Of a DNA stretch of 64,000 nucleotides, positions 35,160 through 49,056 are shown piece after piece. The notes beneath the pieces were generated by a model. It searched no databases. It was not told where the DNA came from and worked only from the letters and a program-made list of their open reading frames with translations. A program made the translations under genes and the position numbers. Position 1 is the first letter of the stretch. Every line of letters begins with the position of its first letter. The DNA lies in NCBI RefSeq assembly GCF_000003195.3, contig NC_012875.2:12813160-12877159 (forward strand), read 5' to 3'. Source of the DNA: Sorghum bicolor (lineage: Eukaryota > Streptophyta > Magnoliopsida > Poales > Poaceae).

Positions 35160-38100
35160 GAATCACCATGTCGGATGAACATATGACAAAATAACCAAAA
35201 TAAACTCTGTAGATCTTGAGATGTTAAATTTTGTATTTGGCAACTTTTTTATTTGAGTTCATCTTGTCATGCAAAACCACGTTTTTAATTGAAAAGTTTA
35301 AAATTTGATTTTTTTAAATAACCTCGGATGGAAAAACTCTCTAAATAAACTTTATAGATCTTAAAAAGTTATGAAACTTTGTAGTTGATAACTTTTTGTT
35401 TTGAAATCATCTTGTCACGCAAAAACTACATTTGTATTTCTTAAATTTGAAAATTCTTTGCGAGTGTTTTTTTTTACACTCGGCAAAGACCTTCTTTGCC
35501 GAGTGTCAAAAATAAAACACTCGGCAAAAAAAATTTCAAATCGAATTTTGAAGACCTAAACGAATTCAAATCAAAAAGTTTTTAACTACAAAGTTGTATA
35601 ACTTCTCAAGATCTACAATATTTATTTTGATCATTTCTTTATTTAACAAAGCCAAAACAAATTTATTTACAAATATTACAGCTCTCTCTTATAGTACATG
35701 AAACTACAAGACAGATATATAAGTTTTTAGAAAAATATTAGAATGACCATGTCGGATGAACATATGATAAAATAAACAAAATAAACTCTGTAGATCTTGA
35801 GATGTTATGAAATTTTGTATTTGGTAACTTTTTTATTTGAGTTCACCTTGTCATGCAAAACCGCGTTTTTGATTGAAAATTTTAAATTTTGATTTTCTTA
35901 AACAACCTCGTATGGAAAAACTCTCTAAATAAACTTTGTAGATCTCAAAAAGTTATGAAACTTTGTAGTTGATAACTTTTTGTTTTGAAATCATCTTGTC
36001 ATGCAAAAACTACATTTAAATTTATTAAATTTGAAAATTCTTTGCCGAGTGTTTTTCTTTGACACTCGGCAGAGAAGGGTCTTTGCCGAGTGTCAAAAAT
36101 AAAACACTCGGCAAAAAAAATTTCAAATCGAATTTTGAAGCCCTAAACGAATTCAAATTAAAAAGTTTTTAACAACAAAGTTGTACAATTTCTCAAGATA
36201 TACAACATTTATTTTGATCATTTCTTTATTTGACAAAGTCAAAACAAATTTGTTTACAAATTTTACATCTCTCTTATAGTATATGAAACTACAAGACTGA
36301 TATATAAGATTTTAGAAAAATATTAGAATCACCATGTCGGATGAACATGTGACAAAATAACCAAAATAAACTCTGTAGATCTTGAGATGTTATGAAATTT
36401 TGTATTTGGCAACTTTTTTATTTGAGTTCATCTTGTCATGCAAAACCGCGTTTTTAATTGAAAATTTTAAATTTTGATTTTTTTAAACAACCTCAGATGG
36501 AAAAACTTTCTAAATAAACTTTGTAGATCTCAAAAAGTTATGAAACTTTCTAGTTGATAACTTTTTGTTTTGAAATCATCTTGTCATGCAAAAACTAAAT
36601 TTGAATTTCTTAAATTTGAAAAATCTTTGCCGAGTGTTTTTCTTTGACACTCGGCAAAGGCTGTCAAAATAAAACAATCGACAAAGAAAATTTCAAATCG
36701 AATTTTGAAGCCCTAAACGAATTCAAATGAAAAAGTTACTACAAAGTTGTACAACTTCTCAAGATCTACAATATTTATTTTGATCATTTCTTTATTTGAC
36801 AAAGCCAAAACAAATTTATTTACAAATTTTACATCTCTCTTTTATAGTATATGAAACTACAAGACAGATATATAAGATTTTAGAAAAATATTAGAATCAC
36901 CATGTCGGATGAACATATGACAAAATAACCAAAATAAACTCTGTAGATCTTGAGATGTTAAATTTTGTATTTGGCAACTTTTTTATTTGAGTTCATCTTG
37001 TCATGCAAAACCACGTTTTTAATTGAAAAGTTTAAAATTTGATTTTTTTAAATAACCTCGGATGGAAAAACTCTCTAAATAAACTTTATAGATCTTAAAA
37101 AGTTATGAAACTTTGTAGTTGATAACTTTTTGTTTTGAAATCATCTTGTCACGCAAAAACTATATTTGTATTTCTTAAATTTGAAAATTCTTTGCCGAGT
37201 GTTTTTGTTTGACACTCGGCAAATACCTTCTTTGCCGAGTGTCAAAAATAAAACACTCGGCAAAAAAAATTTCAAATCGAATTTTGAAGCCCTAAACGAA
37301 TTCAAATCAAAAAGTTTTTAACTACAAAGTTGTATAACTTCTCAAGATCTACAACATTTATTTTGATCATTTCTTTATTTGACAAAGCCAAAACAAATTT
37401 ATTTACAAATATTACAGCTCTCTCTTATAGTACATGAAACTACAAGACAGATATATAAGTTTTTAGAAAAATATTAGAATGACCATGTCGGATGAACATA
37501 TGATAAAATAAACAAAATAAACTCTGTAGATCTTGAGATGTTATGAAATTTTGTATTTGGTAACTTTTTTATTTGAGTTCACCTTGTCATGCAAAACCGC
37601 GTTTTTGATTGAAAATTTTAAATTTTGATTTTCTTAAACAACCTCGTATGGAAAAACTCTCTAAATAAACTTTGTAGATCTCAAAAAGTTATGAAACTTT
37701 GTAGTTGATAACTTTTTGTTTTGAAATCATCTTGTTATGCAAAAACTACATTTGAATTTCTTAAATTTGAAAATTCTTTGCCGAGTGTTTTTCTTTGACA
37801 CTCGGTAGAGAAGGGTCTTTGCCGAGTGTCAAAAATAAAACACTCGGCAAAAAAAATTTCAAATCGAATTTTGAAGCCCTAAACGAATTCAAATTAAAAA
37901 GTTTTTAACAACAAAGTTGTACAATTTCTCAAGATATACAACATTTATTTTGATTATTTCTTTATTTGACAAAGTCAAAACAAATTTGTTTACAAATTTT
38001 ACATCTCTCTTATAGTATATGAAACTACAAGACAGATATATAAGATTTTAGAAAAATATTAGAATCACCATGTCGGATGAACATGTGACAAAATAACCAA

Positions 38101-39780
38101 AATAAACTCTGTAGATCTTGAGATGTTATGAAATTTTGTATTTGGCAACTTTTTTTATTTGAGTTCATCTTGTCATGCAAAACCGCGTTTTTAATTGAAA
38201 ATTTTAAATTTTGATTTTTTTAAACAACCTCAGATGGAAAAACTTTCTAAATAAACTTTGTAGATCTCAAAAAGTTATGAAACTTTCTAGTTGATAACTT
38301 TTTGTTTTGAAATCATCTTGTCATGCAAAAACTAAATTTGAATTTCTTAAAATTGAAAAATCTTTGCCGAGTGTTTTTCTTTGACACTCGGCAAAGGCTG
38401 TCAAAATAAAACAATCGACAAAGAAAATTTCAAATCGAATTTTGAAGCCCTAAACGAATTCAAATGAAAAAGGTACTACAAAGTTGTACAACTTCTCAAG
38501 ATCTACAATATTTATTTTGATCATTTCTTTATTTGACAAAGCCAAAACAAATTTATTTACAAATTTTACATCTCTCTTTTATAGTATATGAAACTACAAG
38601 ACAGATATATAAGATTTTAGAAAAATATTAGAATCACCATGTCGGATGAACATATGACAAAATAACCAAAATAAACTCTGTAGATCTTGAGATGTTAAAT
38701 TTTGTATTTGGCAACTTTTTTATTTGAGTTCATCTTGTCATGCAAAACCACGTTTTTAATTGAAAAGTTTAAAATTTGATTTTTTTAAATAACCTCGGAT
38801 GGAAAAACTCTCTAAATAAACTTTATAGATCTTAAAAAGTTATGAAACTTTGTAGTTGATAACTTTTTGTTTTGAAATCATCTTGTCACGCAAAAACTAC
38901 ATTTGTATTTCTTAAATTTGAAAATTCTTTGCCGAGTGTTTTTGTTTGACACTCGGCAAAGACCTTCTTTGCCGAGTGTCAAAAATAAAACACTCGGCAA
39001 AAAAAATTTCAAATCGAATTTTGAAGCCCTAAACGAATTCAAATTAAAAAGTTTTTAACTACAAAGTTGTATAACTTCTCAAGATCTACAACATTTATTT
39101 TGATCATTTCTTTATTTGACAAAGCCAAAACAAATTTATTTACAAATATTACAGCTCTCTCTTATAGTATATGAAACTACAAGACAGATATATAAGTTTT
39201 TAGAAAAATATTAGAATGACCATGTCGGATGAACATATGATAAAATAAACAAAATAAACTCTGTAGATCTTGAGATGTTATGAAATTTTGTATTTGGTAA
39301 CTTTTTTATTTGAGTTCACCTTGTCATGCAAAACCGCGTTTTTGATTGAAAATTTTAAATTTTGATTTTCTTAAACAACCTCGTATGGAAAAACTCTCTA
39401 AATAAACTTTGTAGATCTCAAAAAGTTATGAAACTTTGTAGTTGATAACTTTTTGTTTTGAAATCATCTTGTCATGCAAAAACTACATTTGAATTTATTA
39501 AATTTGAAAATTCTTTGCCGAGTGTCAAAAATAAAACACTCGGCAAAAAAAATTTCAAATCGAATTTTGAAGCCCTAAACGAATTCAAATTAAAAAGTTT
39601 TTAACAACAAAGTTGTACAATTTCTCAAGATATACAACATTTATTTTGATCATTTCTTTATTTGACAAAGTCAAAACAAATTTGTTTACAAATTTTACAT
39701 CTCTCTTATAGTATATGAAACTACAAGACAGATATATAAGATTTTAGAAAAATATTAGAATCACCATGTCGGATGAACAT
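35159..39780. repeat. Three successive copies of a second trimeric higher-order repeat (about 1735 bp)
   Basis: Units start at 35159/35740/36325, 36893/37476/38061 and 38630/39213/39757. Diagnostic variants repeat every third unit: GAGATGTTAAATTTTG (about 35218, 36953, 38691), AACCTCGTATGG in the second unit, and GACAAAGTCAAAACAAATTTG at the second-to-third boundary. The last copy is shortened and then cut by LTR E. Confidence 0.85.
39776..39780. repeat. Target site duplication of solo LTR E, left copy
   Basis: AACAT of the satellite unit (GATGAACAT), repeated at 43380-43384. Confidence 0.9.
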
Positions 39781-40392
39781 TGTCACACCCGGTTTTAAAA
39801 AAGAAAACCAGCTAGCCATATGTGTGCCCAGGAAGTCCACACATACAATAACAGAAGCAATAATATCAAAAACAATGTTATATAGCGGAAATATACTTAA
39901 AATTAATACTTACATCAGAGTATCACGAAACAGTAACTAATCTTCAGGCTTAACCTTCACAGGGACGGCTAACTGGGGGTAACATATGCCTAGCACTTCT
40001 GGTATCCTGAGAACGTCCTTCGTGATTCCACCATCCTTCTAATCATCCCTTTATAGTAGACTGGAGTGGTGGGAAATAGCAAGAGTGAGCACATATCGTA
40101 CTCAACAAGTATAACCAGGGGTTCATGAGGCTCAAACAGCTGACACTGGTTTGACTGCATTTAGCTTTTACTAGTGGATAGCATGTTTAATCATTGGATA
40201 GCAAATATCAAGGTAGCATAATTAATCCCATAACCACATGATCAATGTATACAAGAATCAAGAATAACACATATAAACAACATAATAAATCATCAGTTAT
40301 TATCATTAATCATGTTCATCAGTGTCCATCTATTCCGTCAGTTTTCCGGGCCGCCCGTATCCGTGGGCACGGCTAGTATACCAGATTTAACA

Positions 40393-40402
40393 CTCTGCAG
40401 AG
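40393..40402 (-). other. CTCTGCAGAG palindrome in LTR E
   Basis: Same ten-base palindrome and surrounding wording (TTAACACTCTGCAGAGGTTG on the plus strand) as in LTR B. Confidence 0.7.
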
Positions 40403-41051
40403 GTTGTACATCTTTACCCATGAGTCGTGATTTACCATTTCGCCCGAGGTAGCTAGTCTCTTAACCCCCTCCAAGGGAGGTCGGCAGGGATCACAATGAA
40501 GCTTTTCAAAAGTTCGTCTAACATGTTAGGGCCGCAAGGTTTCCTTCACGAGCAGATATAGATACCCCCTTCCGAATGGCACAATGACGCGCAGCCTATA
40601 CACATAGGGACAGGGGCTCGCACTATACCCGTGTCGGTTCAGCCCCTCTAGCGCCCTTTTGGGTAACCTCTAACAAGCTAAAAAAGGTCTTCATACTGAG
40701 CTAAAGCCAGAGCCATATAGCCCTCATGGTTGTACGAGTTGTCCCAGCTTTTGCCAAGGGATAAGTCCTTATGAAGGGTCAAGATCAATCCAGCAATAGC
40801 TAGAGTTCTTTCCACCCTTTATATTCAAGTTGCTAGAAAGCTTATTTTATTGTTTATTGTGTATCCAACTATTCATGTTATAAGATCATGGATTAATAAT
40901 CAAGCACTAGCAAGAACTACCCAAATGCATATCCAAATAGGTAACAAGGAATTCAGGATAACAATCATCTATGATTTTGCTAAGGTCATCAAGGTGGGCA
41001 CATGCATATGATATATATTAAAAGTGTGTAGGTAACAAGGATAATCCCAAG

Positions 41052-41066
41052 TTATACTTGCCTTAA
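41052..41066 (-). promoter_or_regulatory. GC-type splice donor candidate in LTR E
   Basis: The minus strand reads GCTTAAG|GCAAGTATAAC, the same motif as in LTRs B, H and C although the bases before it differ. Confidence 0.45.
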
Positions 41067-44000
41067 GCACTTGCACAATTCTCACATCATCAGCTTTTGG
41101 TCATCACCTTCTTCGGCGCTCACAAACAATTCTCGTCTACTCGTAGCAAGCACCACACATAGACAAACATACAAGCAACAAATAGAACAAATAAGAACAA
41201 CACATCAATGAGAAGAAATACTTTAAAAGAGAGCGTACTAAACAGCCTAGAACGGAGCTATCGTTAAAAGGATTGCGACTGTTGTGACTGACTATAAAAA
41301 GAGGCAAAATACTCTGAAGTGTATTTATTTTATTTTAGTAAAACTAGGTGATGCATATTTTAGAGAAATATCCTAAGGTAGAATTAATTAATTTAGATTG
41401 ATTATAAAGCCAGAGTTAAAACTTAATTATATTTTATTATTACAAATAATTATATATCATTTAATCTATTTAAGTATTTATAATTTAGGAAGCATAGAGC
41501 AAGTGAGAGCAACTAATTGAATAATCATGTTTCAAGGTTTATCTAAGCAGATCATATTTCAACAGACTTTAATGTTGGTATTGATCATATTAACATTTAT
41601 TTATGAAATACTAGAGTTATAAACTTAAGTTGTTGTTAATAAATTAAAAGACAGCAGGTAAACATTAACCATATTAGTTACCATTTAATATTTAGCTAAA
41701 CCACTATAATTAAGAAACATTTAAGTTGTTATTAATTATATTGACAGTTATTTATTTATTTACAAGGATTGAAATTATAAATCTAAGTCATCTTTCGTTC
41801 AAGAAGACACATATAAACATGAATCAAATTAATATGATTAATTAAATTCCTAAACCTATAACATAACAAACATTGTTGCTAACAAGTAGCTTATGGTCGG
41901 CACAGTCGTGGCGCAATCAAGAATGAATTTACGACCCTAAGTTGGTTTCAGTTAGCTATTAGATAAATACTAGCAAATTACATTTAAATTAAATTAATAA
42001 AAATTCAGAATTTCGATACATAATAAACATTTGTACCACTGTGTAGAGTGCGATAACACAAATCTAACACAACTTGAACGAACTAAATTGGAGTTAGAAT
42101 GATTAAACTGCGGAGAATACGAACGGGTGGCAATTTCATAAATACCTCATCTTCTTCCTTGGATTAGCCGAACGTGACCCCTATGGCCATGGCCACGAAG
42201 TGGCAGGGAAAAGGGGCTCGGCTTGGGCATACTTGCCGGCTGGGACGAGGTGCGGACGACGAAGCCACGTCTGGCTGGGCCAACCACCTCCGCATGATCT
42301 ATTGTTGGGCAAACTGTGAACTAATCTCTCTCTGATCTCGTAGCCAATAACCTGATAGCCTCTGTGTGAGATCGATTTGCCCTCCAAGCCTTTGTAGCAT
42401 GCCACCGTGGAGCAGCAAACAAACACAGACACACCATGCTGCCTCTGTCTGTGCGTGCAGCAGGGCAGGCCGCCGGGAAACAATGGCGGGTAGAAACGCA
42501 TAGTTAGCGAGCTGAGCAAATGGACGGATGCCAGAGGAAGATCGGGAGATGGATGGGAGGATGATGCGGCGTTGCCCTCGGCAAGCAAGATCAATCGAGA
42601 CGATCGAGTCTCGAGCCGAGCGATGCGTGCGGCGGCAGCTTGGCTTTTGTAGGGCGGCGGGTAGGGCTTCAGCGTGTGCTCCTGGGCCTCGATAGCATCT
42701 AATTTAAGTTGGGCTAAGATAGAAAAGAAACTACAGTTAGGATTTGTTATTTTTGAATTTATTCAATTCATGTATTTAAAATAATTTTAGAGAAGTTTAG
42801 AATAGTCATTTGAGTCCGAAAAATACTCCAACAATTCTTAGAATTTGGGTAAAACTTTTAGAGACATTTTATAATATAATGAACCCTATTCGGACCTCAT
42901 GATAATTTAATATAGAGCATCTAAAAATGAGAGTATGCTGGTAGAAAATGAGAAGAATTCTAGAAAAGATGGAAAATTTCCAAAGAAGGTTCAATAGGTC
43001 GGTTGATGGAAGATGAACTCAAAGGAATGATTTAGAGTAGAAGAATAGGATCCGGAGCAACTCCATATGAAAAGATTAAGACTGGGAACGTAGGGATTTT
43101 ATTTTTTGACAGACACGTCGCAAAAAGATAAACAACTTACTAAACGCACTCTAAAACTTTACCCACTTAAAACACAGAGTCAAGTAACAAGCAAGCATCA
43201 CATCACATCACAAAAACCTATCAAATTAAATTAGAAAAATTTATAGATTCACATATTTCCTATAACTAATTGATGCTATTTTCAACTAACTTTGGAAATT
43301 TTATCCAATTATCAAAACATTTATTTTAATTAGTGTTTTCTATGCACAACCCAAAATTTAAAAATTTTGGGGTGTGACAAACATATGACAAAATAACCAA
43401 AATAAACTCTGTAGATCTTGAGATGTTATGAAATTTTGTATTTGGCAACTTTTTTATTTGAGTTCATCTTGTCATGCAAAACCGCGTTTTTAATTGAAAA
43501 TTTTAAATTTTGATTTTTTTAAACAACCTCGGATGGAAAAACTCTCTAAATAAAATTTGTAGATCTCAAAAAGTTATGAAACTTTGAAGTTGATAACTTT
43601 TTATTTTGAAATCATCTTTTCATGCAAAAACTATATTTGAATTTCTTAAATTTGAAAAATCTTTGCCGAGTGTTTTTCTTTGACACTCGGCAAAGGCTGT
43701 CAAAATAAAACAATCGGCAAAGAAAATTTCAAATCGAATTTTGAAGCCCTAAACGAATTCAAATGAAAAAGTTACTACAAAGTTGTACAACTTCTCAAGA
43801 TCTACAACATTTATTTTGATCATTTCTTTATTTGACAAAGCCAAAACAAATTTATTTACAAATTTTACATCTCCCTCTTACAGTATATGAAACTACAAGA
43901 CAGATATATGAGATTTTAGAAAAATATTAGAATCACCATGTCGGATGAACATATGACAAAATAACCAAAATAACTCTGTAGATCTTGAGATTATGAAATT

Positions 44001-45683
44001 TTGTATTTGGCAACTTTTTTATTTGAGTTCATCTTGTCATGCAAAACCGCGTTTTTAATTGAAAATTTTAAAATTTGATTTTTTTTAAACAACTTCAGAT
44101 GGGAAAACTCTCTAAATAAACTTTGTAGATCTCAAAAAGTTATGAAACTTTGTAGTTGATAACTTTTTCTTTTGAAATCATGTTGTCATGCAAAAAATAC
44201 ATTTGAATTTCTTAAATTTGAAAATTCTTTGCCGAGTGTTTTTTCTTGGACACTCGGCAAAGAAGAGTCTTTGCCGAGTGTCAAAAATAAAACAGTCGGC
44301 AAAGAAAATTTCAAATCGAATTTTGAAGCCCTAAACGAATTCAAATTAAAAAGTTTTTAACTACAAAGTTGTACAATTTCTCAAGATCTACAACATTTAT
44401 TTTGATCATTTCTTTAATTGACAAAGCCAAAACAAAATTATTTACAAATTTTACATCTCTCTTATAGTATATGAAACTACAAGACAGATATATAAGATTT
44501 TAGAAAAATATTAGAATCACCATGTCGGATGAACATGTGACAAAATAACCAAAATAAACTCTGTAGATCTTGAGATGTTATGAAATTTTGTATTTGGCAA
44601 CTTTTTTATTTGAGTTCATCTTGTCATGCAAAACCGCGTTTGTAATTGAAAATTTTAAATTTTGATTTTTTTAAACAACTTCAGATGGAAAAACTTTCTA
44701 AATAAACTTTGTAGATCTCAAAAAGTTATGAAACTTTGTAGTTGATAACTTTTTGTTTTGAAATCATCTTGTTATGCAAAAACTACATTTGAATTTCTTA
44801 AATTTGAAAAATCTTTGCCGAGTGTTTTTCTTTGACACTCGGCAAAGACCTTCTTTGCCCGAGTGTCCAAAATAAAACACTCGGCAAAGAAAATTTCAAA
44901 TCGAATTTTGAAGCCCTAAACGAATGCAAATTAAAAAGTTTTTAAGTACAAAGTTGTACAACTTCTCAAGATCTATAACATTTATTTTTATTATTTCTTT
45001 AATTGACAAAGCCAAAACAAAATTATTTACAAATTTTACATCTCTCTCTTATAGTATATGAAACTACAAGACAGATATATAAGATTTTAGAAAAATATTA
45101 GAATCACCATGTCAGATGAACATATGACAAAATAACCAAAATAAACTCTGTAGATCTTGAGATGTTATGAAATTTTGTATTTGGCAAATTTTTTATTTGA
45201 ATTCATCTTGTCATACAAAACCGCGTTTTTAATTGAAAATTTTAAATTTTGATTTTTTTGAACAACCTCGGATGGAAAAACTCTCTAAATAAACTTTGTA
45301 GATCTCAAAAAGTTATGAAACTTTGTAGTTGATAACTTTTTGTTTTGAAATCATCTTGTCATGCAAAAACTACATTTGAATTTCTTAAATTTAAAAATTC
45401 TTTGCCGAGTGTTTTTCTTTGACACTCGGCAAAGACCTTATTTGCCTAGTGTCAAAAATAAAACAGTCGGCAAAGAAAATTTCAAATCGAATTTTGAAGT
45501 CCTAAACGAATTCAAATTAAAATGTTTTTAACTACAAAGTTGTACAACTTCTCAAGATCTATAACATTTATTTTTATCATTTCTTTAATTGACAAAGCCA
45601 AAACAAAATAATTTACAAATTTTACATCTCTCTTATAGTAAAGGTAACTACAAGACACATATATAAGATTTTAGAAAAATATT

Positions 45684-47993
45684 ACAATCACCATGTCGAA
45701 TGAATATATGACAAAATAACCAAAATAAACTCTGTAGATATTGAGATGTTATGAAATTTTATATCTGGCAACTTTTTTATTTGAGTTCATCTTGTCATGC
45801 AAAACCGCGTTTTTAATTGAAAATTTTAAAATTTGATTTTTTTAAACAACCTCGGATGGAGAAACTCTCTAAATAAACTTTGTAGATCTCAAAAAGTTAT
45901 GAAACTTTGTAGTTGATAAATTTTTGTTTTGAAATCATCTTGTCATGCAAAAACTATATTTGAATTTCTTAAATTTGAAAATTCTTTGCCGAGTGTTTTT
46001 CTTTGACACTCGGCAAAGACCTTCTTTGCCAGAGTGTCAAAAATAAAACACTAGGCAAAGAAAATTTCAAATCGAATTTTGAAGCCCTAAATGAATTCAA
46101 ATTAAAAAGTTTTTAACTACAAAGTTGCACAACTTCTCAAGATCTACAATATTTATTTTGATCATTTCTTTATTTGACAAAGCCAAAACAAAATTATTTA
46201 CAAATTTTACATCTCCCTTATAGTATATGAAACAACAAGACAGATATATAAGATTTTAGAAAAATATTAGAATCACCATGTCGGATGAGCATATGACAAA
46301 ATAACCAAAATAAACTCTGTAGATCTTGAGATGTTATGAAATTTTGTATTTGGCAACTTTTTTATTTGAGTTCATCTTATCATGCAAAACCGCGTTTTTA
46401 ATTGAAAATTTTAAAATTTGATTTTTTTAAACAACCTCGGATGGAAAAACTCTCTAAATAAACTTTGTAGATCTCAAAAAGTTATGAAACTTTATAGTTG
46501 ATAACTTTTTGTTTTGAAATATTCTTGTCATGCAAAAACTACATTTAAATTTTTTAAATTTGAAAAATCTTTGCCGAGTGTTTTTCTTTAACACTCGTTA
46601 AAAGCTGTCAAAATAAAACAGTCGGCAAAGAAAATTTCAAATCGAATTTTGAAGCCCTAAACGAATTCAAATTAAAAAGTTTTTAACTACAAAGTTGTAC
46701 AACTTCTCAAGATCTACAATATTTATTTTGATCATTTCTTTATTTGACAAAGCCAAAACAAATTTATTTATAAATTTTACATCTCTCTTATAGTAAAGGT
46801 AACTACAAGACACATATATAAGATTTTAGAAAAATATTACAATCACCATGTCGAATGAATATATGACAAAATAACCAAAATAAACTCTGTAGATATTGAG
46901 ATGTTATGAAATTTTATATTTGGCAACTTTTTTATTTGAGTTTATCTTGTCATGCAAAACCGCGTTTTTAATTGAAAATTTTAAAATTTGATTTTTTTAA
47001 ACAACCTCGGATGGAGAAACTCTCTAAATAAACTTTGTAGATCTCAAAAAGTTATGAAACTTTGTAGTTGATAAATTTTTGTTTTGACATCATCTTGTCA
47101 TGCAAAAACTATATTTGAATTTCTTAAATTTGAAAATTCTTTGCCGAGTGTTTTTCTTTGACACTCGGCAAAGACCTTCTTTGCCGAGTGTCAAAAATAA
47201 AACAGTCGGCAAAGAAAAATTCAAATCGAATTTTGAAGCCCTAAATGAATTCAAATTAAAAAGTTTTTAACTACAAAGTTGCACAACTTCTCAAGATCTA
47301 CAATATTTATTTTGATCATTTCTTTATTTGACAAAGCCAAAACAAAATTATTTACAAATTTTACATCTCCCTTATAGTATATGAAACAACAAGACAGATA
47401 TATAAGATTTTAGAAAAATATTAGAATCACCATGTCGGATGAGCATATGACAAAATAACCAAAATAAACTTTGTAGATCTTGAGATGTTATGAAATTTTG
47501 TATTTGGCAACTTTTTTATTTGAGTTCATCTTGTCATGCAAAACCGCGTTTTTAATTGAAAATTTTAAAATTTGATTTTTTTAAACAACCTCGGATGGAA
47601 AAACTCTCTAAATAAACTTTGTAGATCTCAAAAAGTTATGAAACTTTGTAGTTGATAACTTTTTGTTTTGAAATATTCTTGTCATGCAAAAACTACATTT
47701 AAATTTCATAAATTTGAAAAATCTTTGCCGAGTGTTTTTCTTTAACACTCGGTAAAAGCTGTCAAAATAAAACACTCGGCAAAGAAAATTTCAAATCGAA
47801 TTTTGAAGCCCTAAACGAATTCAAATTAAAAAGTTTTTAACTACAAAGTTGTATAACTTCTCAAGATCTACAACATTTATTTTGATCATTTCTTTATTTG
47901 ACAAAGCCAAAACAAATTTATTTACAAATTTTACATCTCTCTTATAGTATATGAAACTACAAGACAGATATATAAGATTTTAGAAAAATATTA
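45684..47993. repeat. Dimeric higher-order repeat, two copies (1155 and 1154 bp)
   Basis: Units 45684 and 46839 share ATTACAATCACCATGTCGAA and GTAGATATTGAG. Units 46269 and 47423 share GTCGGATGAGCATATGAC and GAAATATTCTTGTC. The two dimers are nearly identical by eye. Confidence 0.8.
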
Positions 47994-48956
47994 GAATCAC
48001 CATGTCGGATGAACATATGACAAAATAACCAAAATAAACTATGTAGATCTTGAGATGTTATGAAATTTTGTATTTGGCAACTTTTTTATTTGAGTTCATC
48101 TTGTCATGCATAACCGCGTTTTTAATTGAAAATTTTAAAATTTGATTTTTTTAAACAACATCAGATGGAAAAAATCTCTAAATAAACTTTGTAGATCTTA
48201 AAAAGTTATGAAACTTTGTAGTTGATAACTTTTTGTTTTGAAATCATCTTGTCATGCAAAAACTACATTTGAATGTTTTAAATTTGAAAAATCTTTGCCG
48301 AGTGTTTTTCTTTGACACTCGGCAAAGGCTGTCAAAATAAAACAGTCGGCAAAGAAAATTTCAAATCGAATTTTGAAGCGCTAAACGAATTCAAATGAAA
48401 AAGTTACTACAAAGTTGTACAACTTCTCAAGATCTATAACATTTATTTTGATCATTTATTTATTTGACAAAGCCAAAACAAATTTATTTACAAATTTTAC
48501 ATCTCTCTTATAGTATATGAAACTACAAGACAGATATATAAGATTTTAGAAAAATATTAGAATCACCATGTCGGATGAGCATATGATAAAATAACCAAAA
48601 TAAATTCTTTAGATCTTGAGATGTTATGAAATTTTGTATTTGGCAACTTTTTTATTTGAGTTCATCTTGTCATGCAAAACCGCGTTTCTAATTGAAAATT
48701 TTAAAATTTGATTTTTTTTTAAACAAGCTCGGATGGAAAAACTCTCTAAATAAACTTTATAGATCTCATAAAGTTATGAAACTTTATAGTTGATAACTTT
48801 TTATTTTGAAATCTTCTTGTCATGCAAAAACTATATTTGAATTTCTTTAATTTGAAATTCTTTGCCGAGTGTTTTTGTGTGACACTCGGCAAAGGCTGTC
48901 AAAATAAACACTCGGCAAAGAAAATTTCAAATCGAATTTTGAAGCCCTAAACGAAT

Positions 48957-49056
48957 NNNNNNNNNNNNNNNNNNNNNNNNNNNNNNNNNNNNNNNNNNNN
49001 NNNNNNNNNNNNNNNNNNNNNNNNNNNNNNNNNNNNNNNNNNNNNNNNNNNNNNNN
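48957..49056. other. Assembly gap (100 N) inside the satellite
   Basis: Exactly 100 N. The bases after it (49057-49135) show several single-base losses relative to other units (CTTCTCAGATCTACACATTATGTG), typical of low-quality sequence at a gap edge. Array copy number here is uncertain. Confidence 0.95.

Larger units (their letters stand above)
28308..39780. repeat. Satellite array block 1: about 20 tandem units of 536-589 bp
   Basis: The anchor AGAATCACCATG recurs at 28312, 28899, 29480, 30037, 30603, 31140, 31708, 32297, 32883, 33419, 34007, 34591, 35159, 35740, 36325, 36893, 37476, 38061, 38630, 39213 and 39757. All units point the same way. Each unit holds two related direct subunits with GTAGATCTTGAGA or GTAGATCTCAAAA. 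A hairpin zone with two to four copies of CTTTGCCGAGTGT or its complement follows, then a third subunit in inverted orientation (TTCTCAAGATCTACAACA). The CTTTGCCGAGTGT and GTAGATCTT wording is common in CACTA transposons of panicoid grasses, so I infer a CACTA origin. Short open frames here are repeat by-products. Confidence 0.9.
39781..43379 (-). mobile_element. Solo LTR E, 3.6 kb, inserted in the satellite, minus orientation
   Basis: On the plus strand it runs TGTCACACCCGG to TTTTGGGGTGTGACA, flanked by AACAT on both sides. The order of its parts matches LTR B read on the minus strand: the AT-rich start (near 43379), a weak GC-rich island (about 42170-42690), the GC-type donor motif (about 41052-41066), the CTCTGCAGAG palindrome (40393-40402) and CTGGTATACTAGCC. 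No primer site, polypurine tract or coding region is present, so it is a solo LTR. The open frame at 42181-42594 on the minus strand lies in the island and shows no domain. Confidence 0.9.
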
